From Lingula anatina (taxonomy: Eukaryota; Brachiopoda; Lingulata; Lingulida; Lingulidae), in the NCBI RefSeq assembly GCF_001039355.2, contig NW_019774269.1, positions 297,251 to 361,250 of the forward strand: a stretch of DNA of 64,000 nucleotides. Direction: 5' to 3'. Of this stretch, positions 37,353-48,969 are shown piece after piece. Both the position numbers and the translations under genes were made by a program. The notes beneath the pieces were generated by a model that was given only the letters and a program-made list of their open reading frames with translations, was not told the origin of the DNA and made no database searches. Position 1 is the first letter of the stretch. Every line of letters starts with the position of its first letter.

Positions 37353-39697
37353 AAGCTTTCAAGGATCTTCAGTTTAGCGTTAACGTAAGGTTCTCAAACG
37401 GGCTCGTAACCCAAATATTTAACGTATTGTCCCCTGGCTCAAGTATCAAGTGCCCAGCGGTCAGTAGATGACCCTATATGTCGGGCCTGTGGCCAAGTGG
37501 TCAGTTTATCATACAGCGTAAGAGGGGTTTATCCGAAATCCCACATAATCTCGAGTAAGAAAGTCGGAGATTCAATGGTGAAGTGGCAATGTGAAGTGGT
37601 AACGCGAGCGGGTGGCGGAGAGGTTCAGGGTAGATAAACCCCGTGGACTAATCGGTTCTCTGGCCTCCTTTTCGTGGATAAAGGTAATTTGGAAGCAAGT
37701 GAACGGCAGGGTGTCACCTCTTGTCGTGCGTTTTACTCTGAGGCTCCCTGGGGAGCTGAAACAATATAGTGGTAAATTTGGATTCTTGTTGAGTGTCTTG
37801 TACATACGCATGTGGCTGTTGGTGCTTCAGTTGTAGCTGCAGCTGGCGCTGAAGAGGGTTTCACGTAACTGTTACTCAATGTTGCACTTGGACTGGAAAG
37901 GCCAAGACACCCTTGACAGCTTGTACTTGATTTGCGCCTTGTTGCACCAGCCATAAAATCCTCATTATTGTCAGAGAATCTTCATTAGTCCGGAAAACAA
38001 AATTATTTCTCCCTCAATTATCATCTAGAGCTCGAGGATGTTTCTTTTACGTCCATTGATAATGATGTAATTACTCCTAATGATGTATACTAATACATAA
38101 TTGAGGTGTATAAGCATTTTAAACATATAATTGATGTGACCCACAAATAGTTTTGATCATTTTTATTTGCTTGCACTTGGAGGGAAGACCCCGCTACCCA
38201 GTATTTCTGTCCCCTTATTTTCCCAAAACTCTAGTTCCACTAGTGAACGTGTTCTATCAATATCAGCAGATTGCTCTGCTGCCAGGTCCGTAGCCAGGGT
38301 ATGAGTGTGTGCGTGTGTGTGTGTGTGTGTGTGGGGGGGGGGGGGGGATGACGGGGGCTACAGGCCTGACTGTACATGCACATCACGTTTCCATTATGTC
38401 AATTTTAATTAAAATTCATTTAAAACTGTTACCGTTTATTGTTGTCGCAAAGAAAAATATTTTATTCTATTGCACCCCCCCCCCCTCTTGCTTGCAAAAT
38501 TCCTGCATCCACGAGTGTATAACACCACTTTCGACTGTTCATAACACCACATCGATAAGTGTCATCGACAATGGAATCGGTGTCACAGATCCTAGTGTCA
38601 ACTTTGGCACAGCTCAGCTGTCTACGCGCAAACTTGTCATCGACTTTCTAGCCCAAACGCAGCTAATCGAAACACAAGTATTGTCTCAGGCCGTGCCATA
38701 TTAGGCGGTATGTATGTCCAGTGCGAGGAAGGCTCATCGTATACATGTATCTGAAGGCTGCTCCAACATTAGACGTCATACTGGTACATGTGTATCTTAA
38801 ATATATAATAACTGTCGTCCCTTTGTTATGCATCGAGGAAGAGATGGCTCTAAATTTATTTATTAAGTTATCTTCTATTGTTTTTTTTTTTTATTTTCCT
38901 TGGGGTAGGGGCTGAATTATCTAGAGGCATTTTGAAGTATTACCAACGACTTAATAAGGAAAGAAGGAAAGCATAGACATTCCTCCCGCTAGGTTCTAGA
39001 TACTAGACATGTAGCCTGGAAAACGCCCTTCATGTGCTTCTTTGCTATTGCTCCTAATGCTTTGGCCTCTATCAGTCTTGGCACTAGCGCTTCTTGTCCC
39101 AGCGCGCAATATATACCGGCGGGTAAATTACAACTCCCAATTAGAATATACGTATTACTAACTTCGAACGGATTACATCCAGATTTCATATAGTGGTGGA
39201 TGCAACCAGGCAGTTATTTCCTAACATTTAGTCCTACATTGAGTTAGTGTGAACAAGGTTTTAATTGCAGCTGTAGAGACCAAGCGCATTTTGAAACCAC
39301 ATAATTTTAAACGTGAAAGCGCATTTTGCAACCATCTTTTTTACTTAGTCACAAATTAATCTTTACAGCGATCAAACACTTGTCAGTGCTTTTCTTTTGC
39401 TGGTATTAATGTACAAAATGTACCAATCACATAACATATTTATCAAAACCACAATGAGCGTCTCAACCACAACGACCCTGAGTTCAATCTGTTTTCTAGC
39501 TGCAAACACGATCCGTTACCAAATGTCAACAGTTGTTGGAAGGAATGCCTATACTAGAATACATGACAAATATAAAGAGCATTTCTGTTAGAGAAAATAA
39601 GCGAAAAACCTTTCATTTGAAACAAATAGTTTTAGAGATATTAGTAGTATGAAATCAGGCTGACAGTTACTATCGACGTGAGGATTGTGTGAGGATT

Positions 39698-40700
39698 GTT
39701 TGTTTGTTTGTCTGTCTGTATTTGTTTGTTTGTCTGTTTGTTTGTCTGACTGTTTGTTTATTTGTCTGTCTGTCTATCTGTTTGCTTGTTTGTCTGTCTG
39801 TCTGTCTCTTTGTTTGTTTGTTTGTCTGTCTGTCTGTCTGCCTGTCTGTCTGTTTGCTTTTTTGTTTTTGAGGGAGGGGTAACTATGGCTACCAATGCTT
39901 TTTTAAATTTTCTTTTTTAAACTCATTTTTTCTTGTGTATTTATTTTTATGACATAATTTTCTTTGTTTTTTAAAGTCTTGTCTGTTTTGATTTTCAGTC
40001 TCGTCTCATCTTATAGGTAAAAGTGCGCTTGCACTGAAGTTTGCTTTGATAAGCGCGCATACAAACAGTTCAGTTAAGACGCGCAGTGGACACAGTCCAT
40101 ATATGATCGCTCAAGTGCCCTTGTACTCAAACAGGCGTAACAAATATATGTCTAAATGGTTTACACTGCAAACAGCATATTTTGGGCAACTACAACTTAC
40201 AATAGAGATAGTCAACAGTGAGGCTTACTCGCTTTCTGACTACTTTATAACTTACAATAGATTGTGTCAAGAATGATGTACCTTATAACTTACAATATTT
40301 AGCTCGCGTCAACAGTAAAGTTTACTTGAGTTCTGTCTTCCTTATATATAGCTTACAATAGAGTGTGTTTGTCTGTTTGTTTGTTTATCTGTCTGTCTGT
40401 CTGCTTGTTTGTTTGTTTGTCTGTCTGCTTGTTTGTTTGTCTGTCTGTCTGTTTGTTTGTTTTTGAGGGAGGGGTAACTATGGCTACCAATGCTTTTTTA
40501 AAGTCTTATCTATTTTTTCTTTGTGTTTGAAAATCTTGTCTGCTTTGATTTTCAGTCTCGTCTCATCCTAGGTTATAGTGCACTTGCACTGAAGTTTGTT
40601 TCAGTACATTATTGGGTTGATCCGATAAGAGGGTATATAAACAGTTACGCTAAGACGCGCACTGGAAACAGTCCGTGTATCATCGCTTAAGTGCCCTTGT
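39698..40700. repeat. TGTT/TGTC low-complexity arrays within a 595-bp direct duplication
   Basis: Simple repeats at 39698-39870 and 40366-40464 are each followed by gagggaggggtaactatggc (offset 595), then by alignable sequence through cccttgtactcaaacag (about 40118 and 40693). The second unit at 49-52.5 kb lacks this block. Confidence 0.85.
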
Positions 40701-40730
40701 ACTCAAACAGCCGTGTCAAATATATGTCTA

Positions 40731-40878
40731 GGGGTATGGCGTAAAAGAGATCGTGTTCAGGCCTTCCACTCCATCGGGTGGTTTCTCGCCCTCTAGTACC
40801 TTGAAGGTAAAATTCTGAAGCAACGTGAAGAAAATGAATGATTCCATTACAACCTGCCCTTTGCTTAGGCAAACAATG
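40731..40878 (-). pseudogene. Inverted relic of P450 exon 8 (heme-binding exon)
   Basis: Read on the minus strand it matches the last coding exon of the neighbouring P450s: ATGGAATCATTCATTTTCTT, then GTTGCTTCAGAATTTTACCT, then GAGGGCGAGAAACC and GATGGAGT. A three-base deletion removes one Thr codon, and the residues around the heme cysteine are altered (RLCLG to IVCLS). No other P450 exons are near and the strand is opposite, so it is a decayed fragment. Confidence 0.85.
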
Positions 40879-41171
40879 GATCCTCAAATAAATAAATAGA
40901 TAAATAAATAGATATAGAATTATATAGGCTTGGAAGTAACCGAAGTAATTGTAAGAATTGCCAATGCCCCAAAAATAATGTGAAATCTACAAGACGTTTT
41001 TTTTTCTCTGGGCATCGGTAACTTTGTCATTTATCAACAACAATCTTTTAAATGATCGAAAAATGTAAAATTTTATGACGTTCTAGAAAATGTCTCTTAT
41101 ACATTTCATTGAGTATGATAACAATATTAGTATTATAACACCCAACTTTGAGTTGCGTAAAAACACAAACA

Positions 41172-41203
<32 letters not shown>

Positions 41204-41272
41204 CCAATACAATAAAAATAATACTTCAATGCTACTATTTTGTCACCAAGAGAAAGAAGGGGTAAAGCTTTC

Positions 41273-41455
41273 CAGGGGCGGATCCAGACTTATTTTCTGA
41301 CAGTCTTCCAATTTATCTTTGTTGATCCATGCATCCTCCATTTTTGACCGTCTTCCGACAGAAAAAATTAGATACATGTACCTGTCAATGTAAACTTGCA
41401 AATCTGACCGTCTTCTGGAAGACCCAGAAGACGCCCTAAATCCGCCTTTCTGAAT
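41273..41455. mobile_element. MITE family 3-like element upstream of P450 copy A
   Basis: It starts AGGGGCGGATCCAGACTT and ends with CCTAAATCCGCC, inverted and close to the ends of the 17726 copy. Internal sequence includes repeated gaccgtcttc. Boundaries are approximate. Confidence 0.5.
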
Positions 41456-41680
41456 CCGCTCAGATAAATAGCCTACATGTCTGTTGTTCGTGTCATAAAC
41501 ACCGTGAGCATGTGGAGACAGACGACTGAACCTTTTTCTTAAATTCACCAGAAATGAGACGATGACCATTTATTCGAGAACTGTCTGACCGTCACCAAGT
41601 AAGTGTAAATGTTATATGTATTAGTGTTAACATGACAGTTTCAAAACATCGACCCAGTTTTTCCCCTTACTTACAAGAAG

Positions 41681-41724
41681 TGACCTTGAGCCGCTGATGG
41701 CTGATGACGTGAGCGCAGTATATA
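41681..41724 (+). promoter_or_regulatory. Putative core promoter of P450 copy A
   Basis: TATATA at 41719-41724 lies 125 bp before the ATG and is conserved in copy B, implying a 5' leader of roughly 95 bases. Upstream are TGACGTGA (41705-41712, CRE-like) and TGACCTTGA (41681-41689), which on the minus strand is TCAAGGTCA, an extended nuclear-receptor half site. Confidence 0.6.
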
Positions 41725-41848
41725 GCTCTTGCAATACTAGATAGACCTTACCAGTTTTTTACTTTGGACTTTGGTAGATCTAGTAGATATTTAGTCGGCG
41801 ATTTTACGTCGTCATCAAGCATTTTCCAGACCATACCAACGAGCCAAA

Positions 41849-44800
41849 ATGGCCAACCTCGTGCAGGGCTTTTTGGCGTATATTTCTACTGTCGGGCTGC
41901 CGACTGTTTTGATATTCGTGGTAGTGCTGTTGTTAAGTCTGTGGATGCTGTCGTCGAGGAATCCTCGGGTGAAATGGCCGCCCGGACCTGTCTGTTTCCC
42001 CGTGGTGGGATGCCTCCCACAGCTGATGATTATCGGTAGGAGACGACAACCGACAGATCTTTTTCCATGGTATGATAAATACGGAGATATCATGCACGTC
42101 AGAATTGGTGAACAACACATGATAATGCTGGGGACTTATGAGCTGATCCAGGAGGCTTTTGTGAAGAATGCAGCCACAGTCAGCGCTAGACCTACTTGGA
42201 TATATCTTCTTAAACATGTAGTTGGAAAGGATGGTAAGTAAGTGAAATAGTTGGGTTATCGCATGTTACGTTTTTTTATGTCGTATGAATTGCTGCAAAA
42301 TTATTATTATTATTATTATCATTATTATTATTATTATTATTTCCTCCGACAAGGCTGTTATGTTTTTTTTGTTTGCGTTATTTCGTGGGATTTGTTTGTT
42401 TTTATAGCATTACGCAAACACTTATGGACGCATTTTGATGGGATTTTGAAGATGGTTCACAAATTTCACTTTATTTTTATTTAACTGATCATAGTGTCCA
42501 GAATTAAACCGTTTCGACTCTATGGCTTCTGTGATATCCCCGTGGTGCTCAGATTTGCGGTGATGTTAATCTGTTCTTCGTAATCTGAGAGATTTTATGC
42601 CAAGATTGCCATGGTCATATAACAGAGTAAAAGATCAATATTTTGGTCTGACATCAAGATATGTCCAATATTCTAGACATCCTTCTTATTGTCACCACTC
42701 CTAATCACCTGCGCAGTAACAATCATTATCATGTAAGTCAACTTAATATTCAAGGAATCTAGCTACTCGAGACAATCGGCGTGCTGAATATTAGTTTTTA
42801 AAATTGTTTTTAATATATTTATTAAAGTCCGTCATAAAATTATACTGATTAAAACTTATGTAACGCCAGTACATTAAGCAAGCACGATAAATAAAATTTA
42901 ATTAAGTAATCACCTAAAGGTGCGGCATATTGAAATACAAATACTTATCAGTCGTTACATTAAGCAGACGGAACATTTTTTTCCTGAAAATTTCATAGAA
43001 TAGAATCTTGATACGAAAGAGAAGCAGCCGAGACTTGTCTAGGTTTCATCTGGTAACAGGGTAGACTTATCTCCACCAAGTGTCAAAAGCCGCACATATA
43101 ATACTTGTAGTATTTACATAACCTAAGATTCAATTTATCGATCCAGGTTTTGACCTACATTTATACGGGAACTGAGACATTAGGAACCATCCCCAGACCT
43201 TATCGTTCTAACTGTGGATCGATCTATCTCCGAGGGGATTCTCACTAAATTGCAATCAACTTAAGCCGCTTAGATGTCTGTCACGCCTACTGACGCTGCT
43301 AAGGGGTAAATAATTATCGTTTGGCCGCTTCAGTAGGCGTGGCAGACATCTAAGCCGCTTAACCTGAAAGCAATTTAGCGAGAAACCCCTCGGAGATGGA
43401 TCGATCCTGTTAGATGTAGGTATGGGAACCCAGTCTTAGACCCCGTGGGCTTGGGTGGAATGCGAACGTGCATGTACTCATAACTGTATTGAAGGCTTAG
43501 GAAAACTTCATTTCTGTTATTCTGAACAACAAAGTCGTTCTTCTCATAGAATGCATACTTGTGGATTATTCGAATTAAAACCGGTTTTCTAAAATGATGT
43601 TGGATTAAGGGACGCCCCAAATCGTAGCACAACGTGGTGGAACAACGGGCATTTTACACACTATATCAAACGATAGAGCCCCTATTCACGTTCCTGTTCA
43701 AATTTAATCCCATATAGTACATAAAAACATCAATAATCTGTCTTGCTTAGTTGTCCCAATCTTAGACCCCATTCCCAGAGATAAGATCGATCCAACTAGA
43801 TCGACCTAACTCCCTGGGGGTTCACGCTAAATAGCTGTCAGCAGAGCGGGCACGGACTTTAATTACCTCCTTACAGCTTGTAGTAGGCGGGACGGACATT
43901 TAAGCCGGATTATCTGACAGTAAACTAGTGAGACTCCCCACGGGGATAGATCGATCTAAAGCTATGGGAATGCGCCCTTAGCTTCTAAAGTTCTTTCATT
44001 CAACCCCAAGAAAGAGTTACTGGAGCAGAACCAGACAAAACCAAGTAACTTTAGAAATTGAACAGGTTTAAAATTTCTGCGAGTTATATTAATTTTTCTT
44101 TATCTTTGTGCCTCCCTCACCGACCCTAGTATAATCCAGCAGTATCCTAGGTTTTGCCCTTCCTCACATAATCTACTTTTCGTCCTCAAACTTTTATAGT
44201 GAAGTTCGTGACCCGTTGATGTAGTATCTTTGAAGTGGGGGTCCTATGTAGGCTATGCACACAGCTTGGATTGGACAGGAAGATCACAACTGACGCATTT
44301 TCTCGCCACTTCGATTTCCAGACATGACATCTCAGTGGCGGATTTGGGTGTCAGGGGGGTCCTGCCCCCCCCCCCCCCCTTTGATTTCTGAAAGAAAAAT
44401 CACACCAATGGTCCCGTTTTGAAATTATTTCTATTTTTACTACTATGTATTAGGGCCTACATCCCGAATGTCGACAGAATAAAATACGCTGAAGTAATCC
44501 GACTGCATGATCTGATAGTGCTTGGCGCTCTTAACTAAACAAACAAATCTGAGGGGTGACAGGTTGTAATACCTATCAGACAGCTAATTTCCTTTAAGTT
44601 TAACTATTGAGGGGGGGGGGGCGGAGGTCGGCTTCGCATCCGCGGCCTGTCATTCCTGATAACCGGACCCCCTTCAAATAATCCCTTCAAATAATCCTGG
44701 ATCTGCCCCTGCATCTGACACGTTTTCTTATTATCTATGTTATCGTTAAGAACCCGAGGACTTCATTATGGTTGTTTGGTTCAGAGCTGGGTGTAGACGG

Positions 44801-47264
44801 GATGGAACAACCAGTAGTAAAAACATTCCGAATTCTGTCTTTGAACTATTCAAAAAGACGGCAGGTGACGCACGTGTGTTGTTTGGAATGGGCGAAAAAA
44901 GATGCCAGATGACAACGTCATTTTTCCCTTTTTAATGTTTTAATGTGTGAAATGCACGAAGGCACAGAAATGAAAGATTGTCTTCACCCAAAACATAACA
45001 ACATCATCATCATCAACAACAACAATAATAAAAAATGAATAAAGAAACGAACAACGAAAAAGGAGGACAGGTTGGGCATTAAAGAAATGCTGTAATACTA
45101 GTTATCAGATGAAAATTTGCAGCTCTTAAGTAACGATGACATTATCCAGTGTAAAACAGAATTTGAAAAAAAAAGTATATTTAAAGGTTGTCCAAGTACG
45201 TGTACAATGTACGTGCATTTTCGATCTTTTTAGCGAACATATACTCAACTTGAGGAAATGTAAATTGCAGGGGCTGGAGTTCTATTAAAATCCGGGCACG
45301 CATGGAAAGAGCTGAGGAGATTCACGCTCTCGTCTCTTCGAGATCTCGGCCTCGGGAGAAAAAGTCTACAAGAGAGAATTCAGGATGAGGCAAGATACTT
45401 GGTGCAAAATATTGAAGACGAAAATGGAAAGCCTTTCTCTCCAAGGTTCAAAATCTCAAAAGCTGTCAGCAACATTATTTCTATCGTTGTATTTGGAACA
45501 AGGTAATCAAAGAGCACTTTCACCACTACATTTTTGTACATGTTATAAAATAATTGATGAGAAAAGAGGGGATGTTATTACATACTGAAATATGCCGCTA
45601 CATGTACCAGTATAATAATATCTATTTTAAGTGTCATAATATTTATTTATTTATTTAAAGTTTTAAATCTTCAGAAGTTCTGTGGACTATGCAATGTTAT
45701 AAGATTACGATTTTAAGTTTTAAATCAAGATAAAAATTATAAAACCACAATTATGAAATTAAATTAAAGGGCGCATTTAAGGTATATAAATAGTTTTATA
45801 TTCATTAGAGCTTTAAAACCTTAGAATTTAAGTCAGCCAGGTTTTTATTTTAAAATCAAATGATCAGGGAACGTAAGCGAATAAAGGGATAATGAAATGA
45901 ATGTAGTTCTCAAAGAGAAAATACATATAAACATGAATGTGCACAAATTTAAAATTAATTTATAAAAAGAATACATATAAATGCCGAAATCGGCAGTCAA
46001 TTTTGATCTTTCAACGGATCGGCCATATATTGATGACCTGGCGTTCTAGTCGAGATGCTTGCTGCATTACACTACCTCCAATTCTGAAACTGAGATTCAC
46101 AGCTAACTAAAATTGAATTCCAGCGTTTTTATGCTTATTTTCTTTTCTCAAGTGGATTAACAAAAGATGGTAAAATAATCTAACAATTACTTGATACATG
46201 TGATATTTAACAATGTACTCAACAAATTTATTGATTTTGCATTTAGCCGCTGTAAGCCAGCATACACATGAAATCAAATTTTTCCAAAGACAATACACGA
46301 ATTTATAATCCACCGAACCATTTTGCATTATATTTAAAAAATGTAAAATATCATTAAAGTTTTTTTTCCTTTTCAATGATTTTAGATATGAATACAATGA
46401 CACCCCAGAAATGCTTCCAGTTTTGGAGGAATTCATGCAACTTGGGGAAGGGGCACTTTCCCTTACTGACTTGGCACGGTTCTTTCTACCGGTAAACATT
46501 TTGCTTTAATTAATATTATTCTACAAATAATTTATTATTTCACCTGCATATATTTGTTTATATTTTAATCATTTCTCGTGTTACATATTGTCTTTAAAGG
46601 CTTTTGGTTTATCAATTTATTTTATTTATTTACTTCATAAGCGTACTTTTAAATAGAATTTTCTAACTTAAGGTTTTGTGCCCTATAAATATGGATGCTC
46701 TGTATTTCAGCTGAAGAAGATATTCGCTCTCATTGACAAGTTCTATTCTTTGGCACGACAAGAAGTTGAACGACACCGCCAGTCTTTTGATCCAACTGAC
46801 ATCCGGGACTTTATTGACCTCTTCATAAAGGTCACCCAAGAGGGACAAGATCCCGAGATTTACACAGGTGTGCCCCAGACGATTTTTTATAATACAACGC
46901 TGGTTCTACAACTTATACCCCCATGTTCTAATCGATGATTGCCAATCACCTTAGACTTGTTAACAACGACGTGTATTCGACTACACACATTCAATCAGAC
47001 ACGCACGCCAGCGAATTTGCTTTTATTAAGTCATTGTTAAGCGAATAGAGGTTAATGTACTTTATCCTAAAAAGAGATATAAAGAACTTGCTTTTAATCT
47101 CCTAGTTTTAAATTGATGTATTTTTCAGAATGGAACGTATTCCGCATCATTATTGATCTTTATTTGGCCGGGACCGACACAACTTCTAACACTTTGAGAT
47201 GGTCCCTCATCCATATGGTAAATCAGCCAGACGTTCAGAAGAGGGTGCAACAGGAAATTGATCA

Positions 47265-47296
<32 letters not shown>

Positions 47297-48969
47297 CGGG
47301 GAGAGGGGGGCAGTGACCGGCTTGTGTGCTCAACGTGTGCAATTCGAACACGTGCACGTCTGTGTTTCAAATAGTATTTATAATATAAATGTAGTGTGCT
47401 AACTAAAAACTTGTGGGTTTTATCAAAATAACATTCATGCTACGATAAATGTGCTCAATTTAGTCTTTTTAATTAATATTTTGATAAATGTTTCTTTATT
47501 AAGGTCATAGGTCAAGGTCGTGTTGCCAAGATGGAGGACAAGGCCAGGATGCCATTCACTGAGGCAACCATCTTGGAAGTCTTTCGTATGTCAACTGTCG
47601 GTTAGTAATTTATTTGCATTTATTTCATATTTCCAATTTAGATGTTCACATTTTCAATGAGTCTACCTCGAGATAGAATAACTCTGTAGAGACCCGGTTT
47701 ATACATCGTAATTTCGATAACGGTTTTAACTTTAGGGTAGATTATGCTATTGACATATGAGGCAATTGCAGAGACTCCCAGGAAATTTTCTTTTATAAGA
47801 GAATAAAATACGCATTTTAAACCTTTAAAAGTTAAAATAATCTTTTTTATCCCTCTCATTAGTCACCCTGGGAGTTCCACATGCCACCAGTGAAACAACC
47901 AAATTGGGCGGATACACCATTCCCAAGGGCACCATAATACTGGGAGATTTGTACCGGGTTCTCCACGATAAGAGTAACTTCGAGGATCCTTACAAGTTCA
48001 AACCAGAAAGATGGCTGGATGGTGACGGTAAAGTGACCAAGTCCGACAAACTGATACCGTTTTCCATTGGTAGGTTGTTTTATGTAAGACTAGGGTGCTT
48101 TCTCAGAGATTTAGATCGATCTAAAGATTAAGTTTTAGATCGACCTAACTCCCTGGGGGTTCAGGCTAAATTGCAGTCAGCCGAGCGGGCACCATAGTTA
48201 ATTACCCCTTTACAGCTTTTAGTAGGCGGGACAGACGCTTAAGCCGGCCAATCTGACAGTAATCTAGTGAGACTCCCCACAGGGATAGATCGATCTAAAA
48301 ATCTATGGAAATGGGGTGTAGGTTTCCATACCTAGATCGATGTAACAGGATCGATCCATCTCCGAGGGGTTTCTCGCTAAATTGCTTTCAGCTTTAGCGA
48401 CTTAAAAATGAAATATCCCTTAGCAGCTTCAGTAGGCGTGACAGACATTTAAGCCGCATAAGTTGATTGCAATTTAGCGAGAATCCCCCCGGAGATAGAT
48501 TGATCCACAGTTTGTACGATAGGGTATGGGAATGGGCCCTTAGAATTAGCCGTCGGTACCCGTCAGTAAACAAACACAAGTACACTAGAATTGAAGGTGA
48601 AATGACATTTTTGATCAAAAGTGTTTATTGAATTTAAATTCAGTTCAGTTCTTGGACACCATACTCCACATGCTTTTTAGCGTCAAAAGTACTGATATCT
48701 AACTTCCTTTTCAGCATCATTTTTTATTTCATTTATTTATAATTTTCTACTAATGTATTTATCCCATTATTGTCTATTTCATATCAGGACCTCGTCTTTG
48801 CTTGGGCAAGGGGCTGGCTGAAATGGAATCTTTCATCTTCTTCACCACGTTGCTTCAGAATTTTACCTTCAAGGTACCAGAGGGCGAGAAACCTCCGGAT
48901 GGAGTAAAAGGTTTCAACGCAGCCACCTTTTCACCATACGCCTATAACGTGTGCGCCGTCAGACGCTAA
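41849..48969 (+). CDS. CYP2-like cytochrome P450, copy A
   Basis: Eight exons: 41849-42233, 45271-45502, 46386-46491, 46711-46867, 47129-47265, 47504-47600, 47863-48069, 48788-48969. They sum to 1503 nt, 500 residues plus TAA, with all phases matching. The order is a hydrophobic N-terminal anchor (about 18-34), the PPGP hinge, helix C WKELRR (140-145), helix I AGTDTTS (307-313), ExxR EVFR (364-367), PERW (419-422) and the heme loop FSIGPRLCLG with Cys445. These are the hallmarks of a microsomal monooxygenase of the CYP2 clan, which oxidises lipophilic compounds with electrons from P450 reductase; the substrate is unknown. Only about 36 bp of native 3' sequence remain before the duplication junction. 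Introns 1 and 7 carry MITEs absent from copy B. Confidence 0.95.
43172..43440. mobile_element. MITE family 2, subtype a, in P450 copy A intron 1
   Basis: Long inverted arms: ggatcgatctatctccgagg, tctcactaaattgcaatc and taagccgcttagatgtctg are mirrored by the right arm ending gatggatcgatcctg. The corresponding place in copy B (about 53360) lacks it. Confidence 0.8.
43764..43979. mobile_element. MITE family 2, subtype b, in P450 copy A intron 1
   Basis: Left CCCCATTCCCAGAG with agatcgacctaactccctgg; right gggatagatcgatctaaagc with CTATGGGAAT. It matches 21671-21875 and 48087-48308. Not present in copy B intron 1. Confidence 0.8.
44334..44713. mobile_element. MITE family 3 element in P450 copy A intron 1
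   Basis: It starts CAGTGGCGGATTTGGG and ends CCTGGATCTGCCCCTG, with poly-C and poly-G tracts inside. The same element is present in copy B at about 53803-54500, so it predates the unit duplication. Confidence 0.65.
45503..46385 (+). other. Intron 2 of P450 copy A, nothing further seen
   Basis: AT-rich, aligns with copy B 55308-55880. No element recognised. Confidence 0.6.
47271..47296. repeat. GA run directly after the exon 5 donor, copy A
   Basis: A pure (GA)n tract starting six bases into the intron (donor CAG/GTAAT at 47266). The same arrangement is present in copy B at 56710-56739. Confidence 0.9.
48087..48308. mobile_element. MITE family 2, subtype b, in P450 copy A intron 7
   Basis: It has ttagatcgatctaaag, gacctaactccctggg, gtaggcgggacagac and gggatagatcgatcta in the family order. 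In copy B the flanks join directly (gtaagactgggtttccata near 57538), so this is an insertion specific to copy A or lost from B. Confidence 0.8.
48309..48541. mobile_element. MITE family 2, subtype a, in P450 copy A intron 7
   Basis: The arms ggatcgatccatctccgagg and cggagatagattgatccac are inverted, with gtaggcgtgacagacattta between. The orthologous element in copy B starts near 57543 and is interrupted by two other elements. Confidence 0.8.

Larger units (their letters stand above)
37353..41718 (+). other. 5' flank of P450 copy A, unit-specific spacer
   Basis: Homologous to 49005-52435 but about 0.9 kb longer. It holds GT and poly-G runs (38313-38347), TGTT/TGTC simple repeats, a local 595-bp duplication, the inverted P450 exon relic, a (TTA)n run near 41174-41203 and a family 3 MITE at about 41273-41455. 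Small open frames here are not conserved in the second unit. Confidence 0.65.
42234..45270 (+). other. Intron 1 of P450 copy A
   Basis: It contains a TTA-rich microsatellite (about 42301-42342), two family 2 MITEs (43172-43440 and 43764-43979) and a family 3 element (44334-44713). The remainder aligns with intron 1 of copy B. Confidence 0.7.

Noticed and set aside
37733-37954. Minus-strand 73-residue frame with Ser/Ala/Thr-rich sequence upstream of P450 copy A
   Set aside because: The orthologous stretch in unit 2 (about 49390-49600) has lost the ATG and gains a stop codon, so it is not conserved as protein.
39685-39882. Cysteine/leucine/valine-rich 60-65 residue frames
   Set aside because: Pure products of the TGTT/TGTC simple repeat in two frames.
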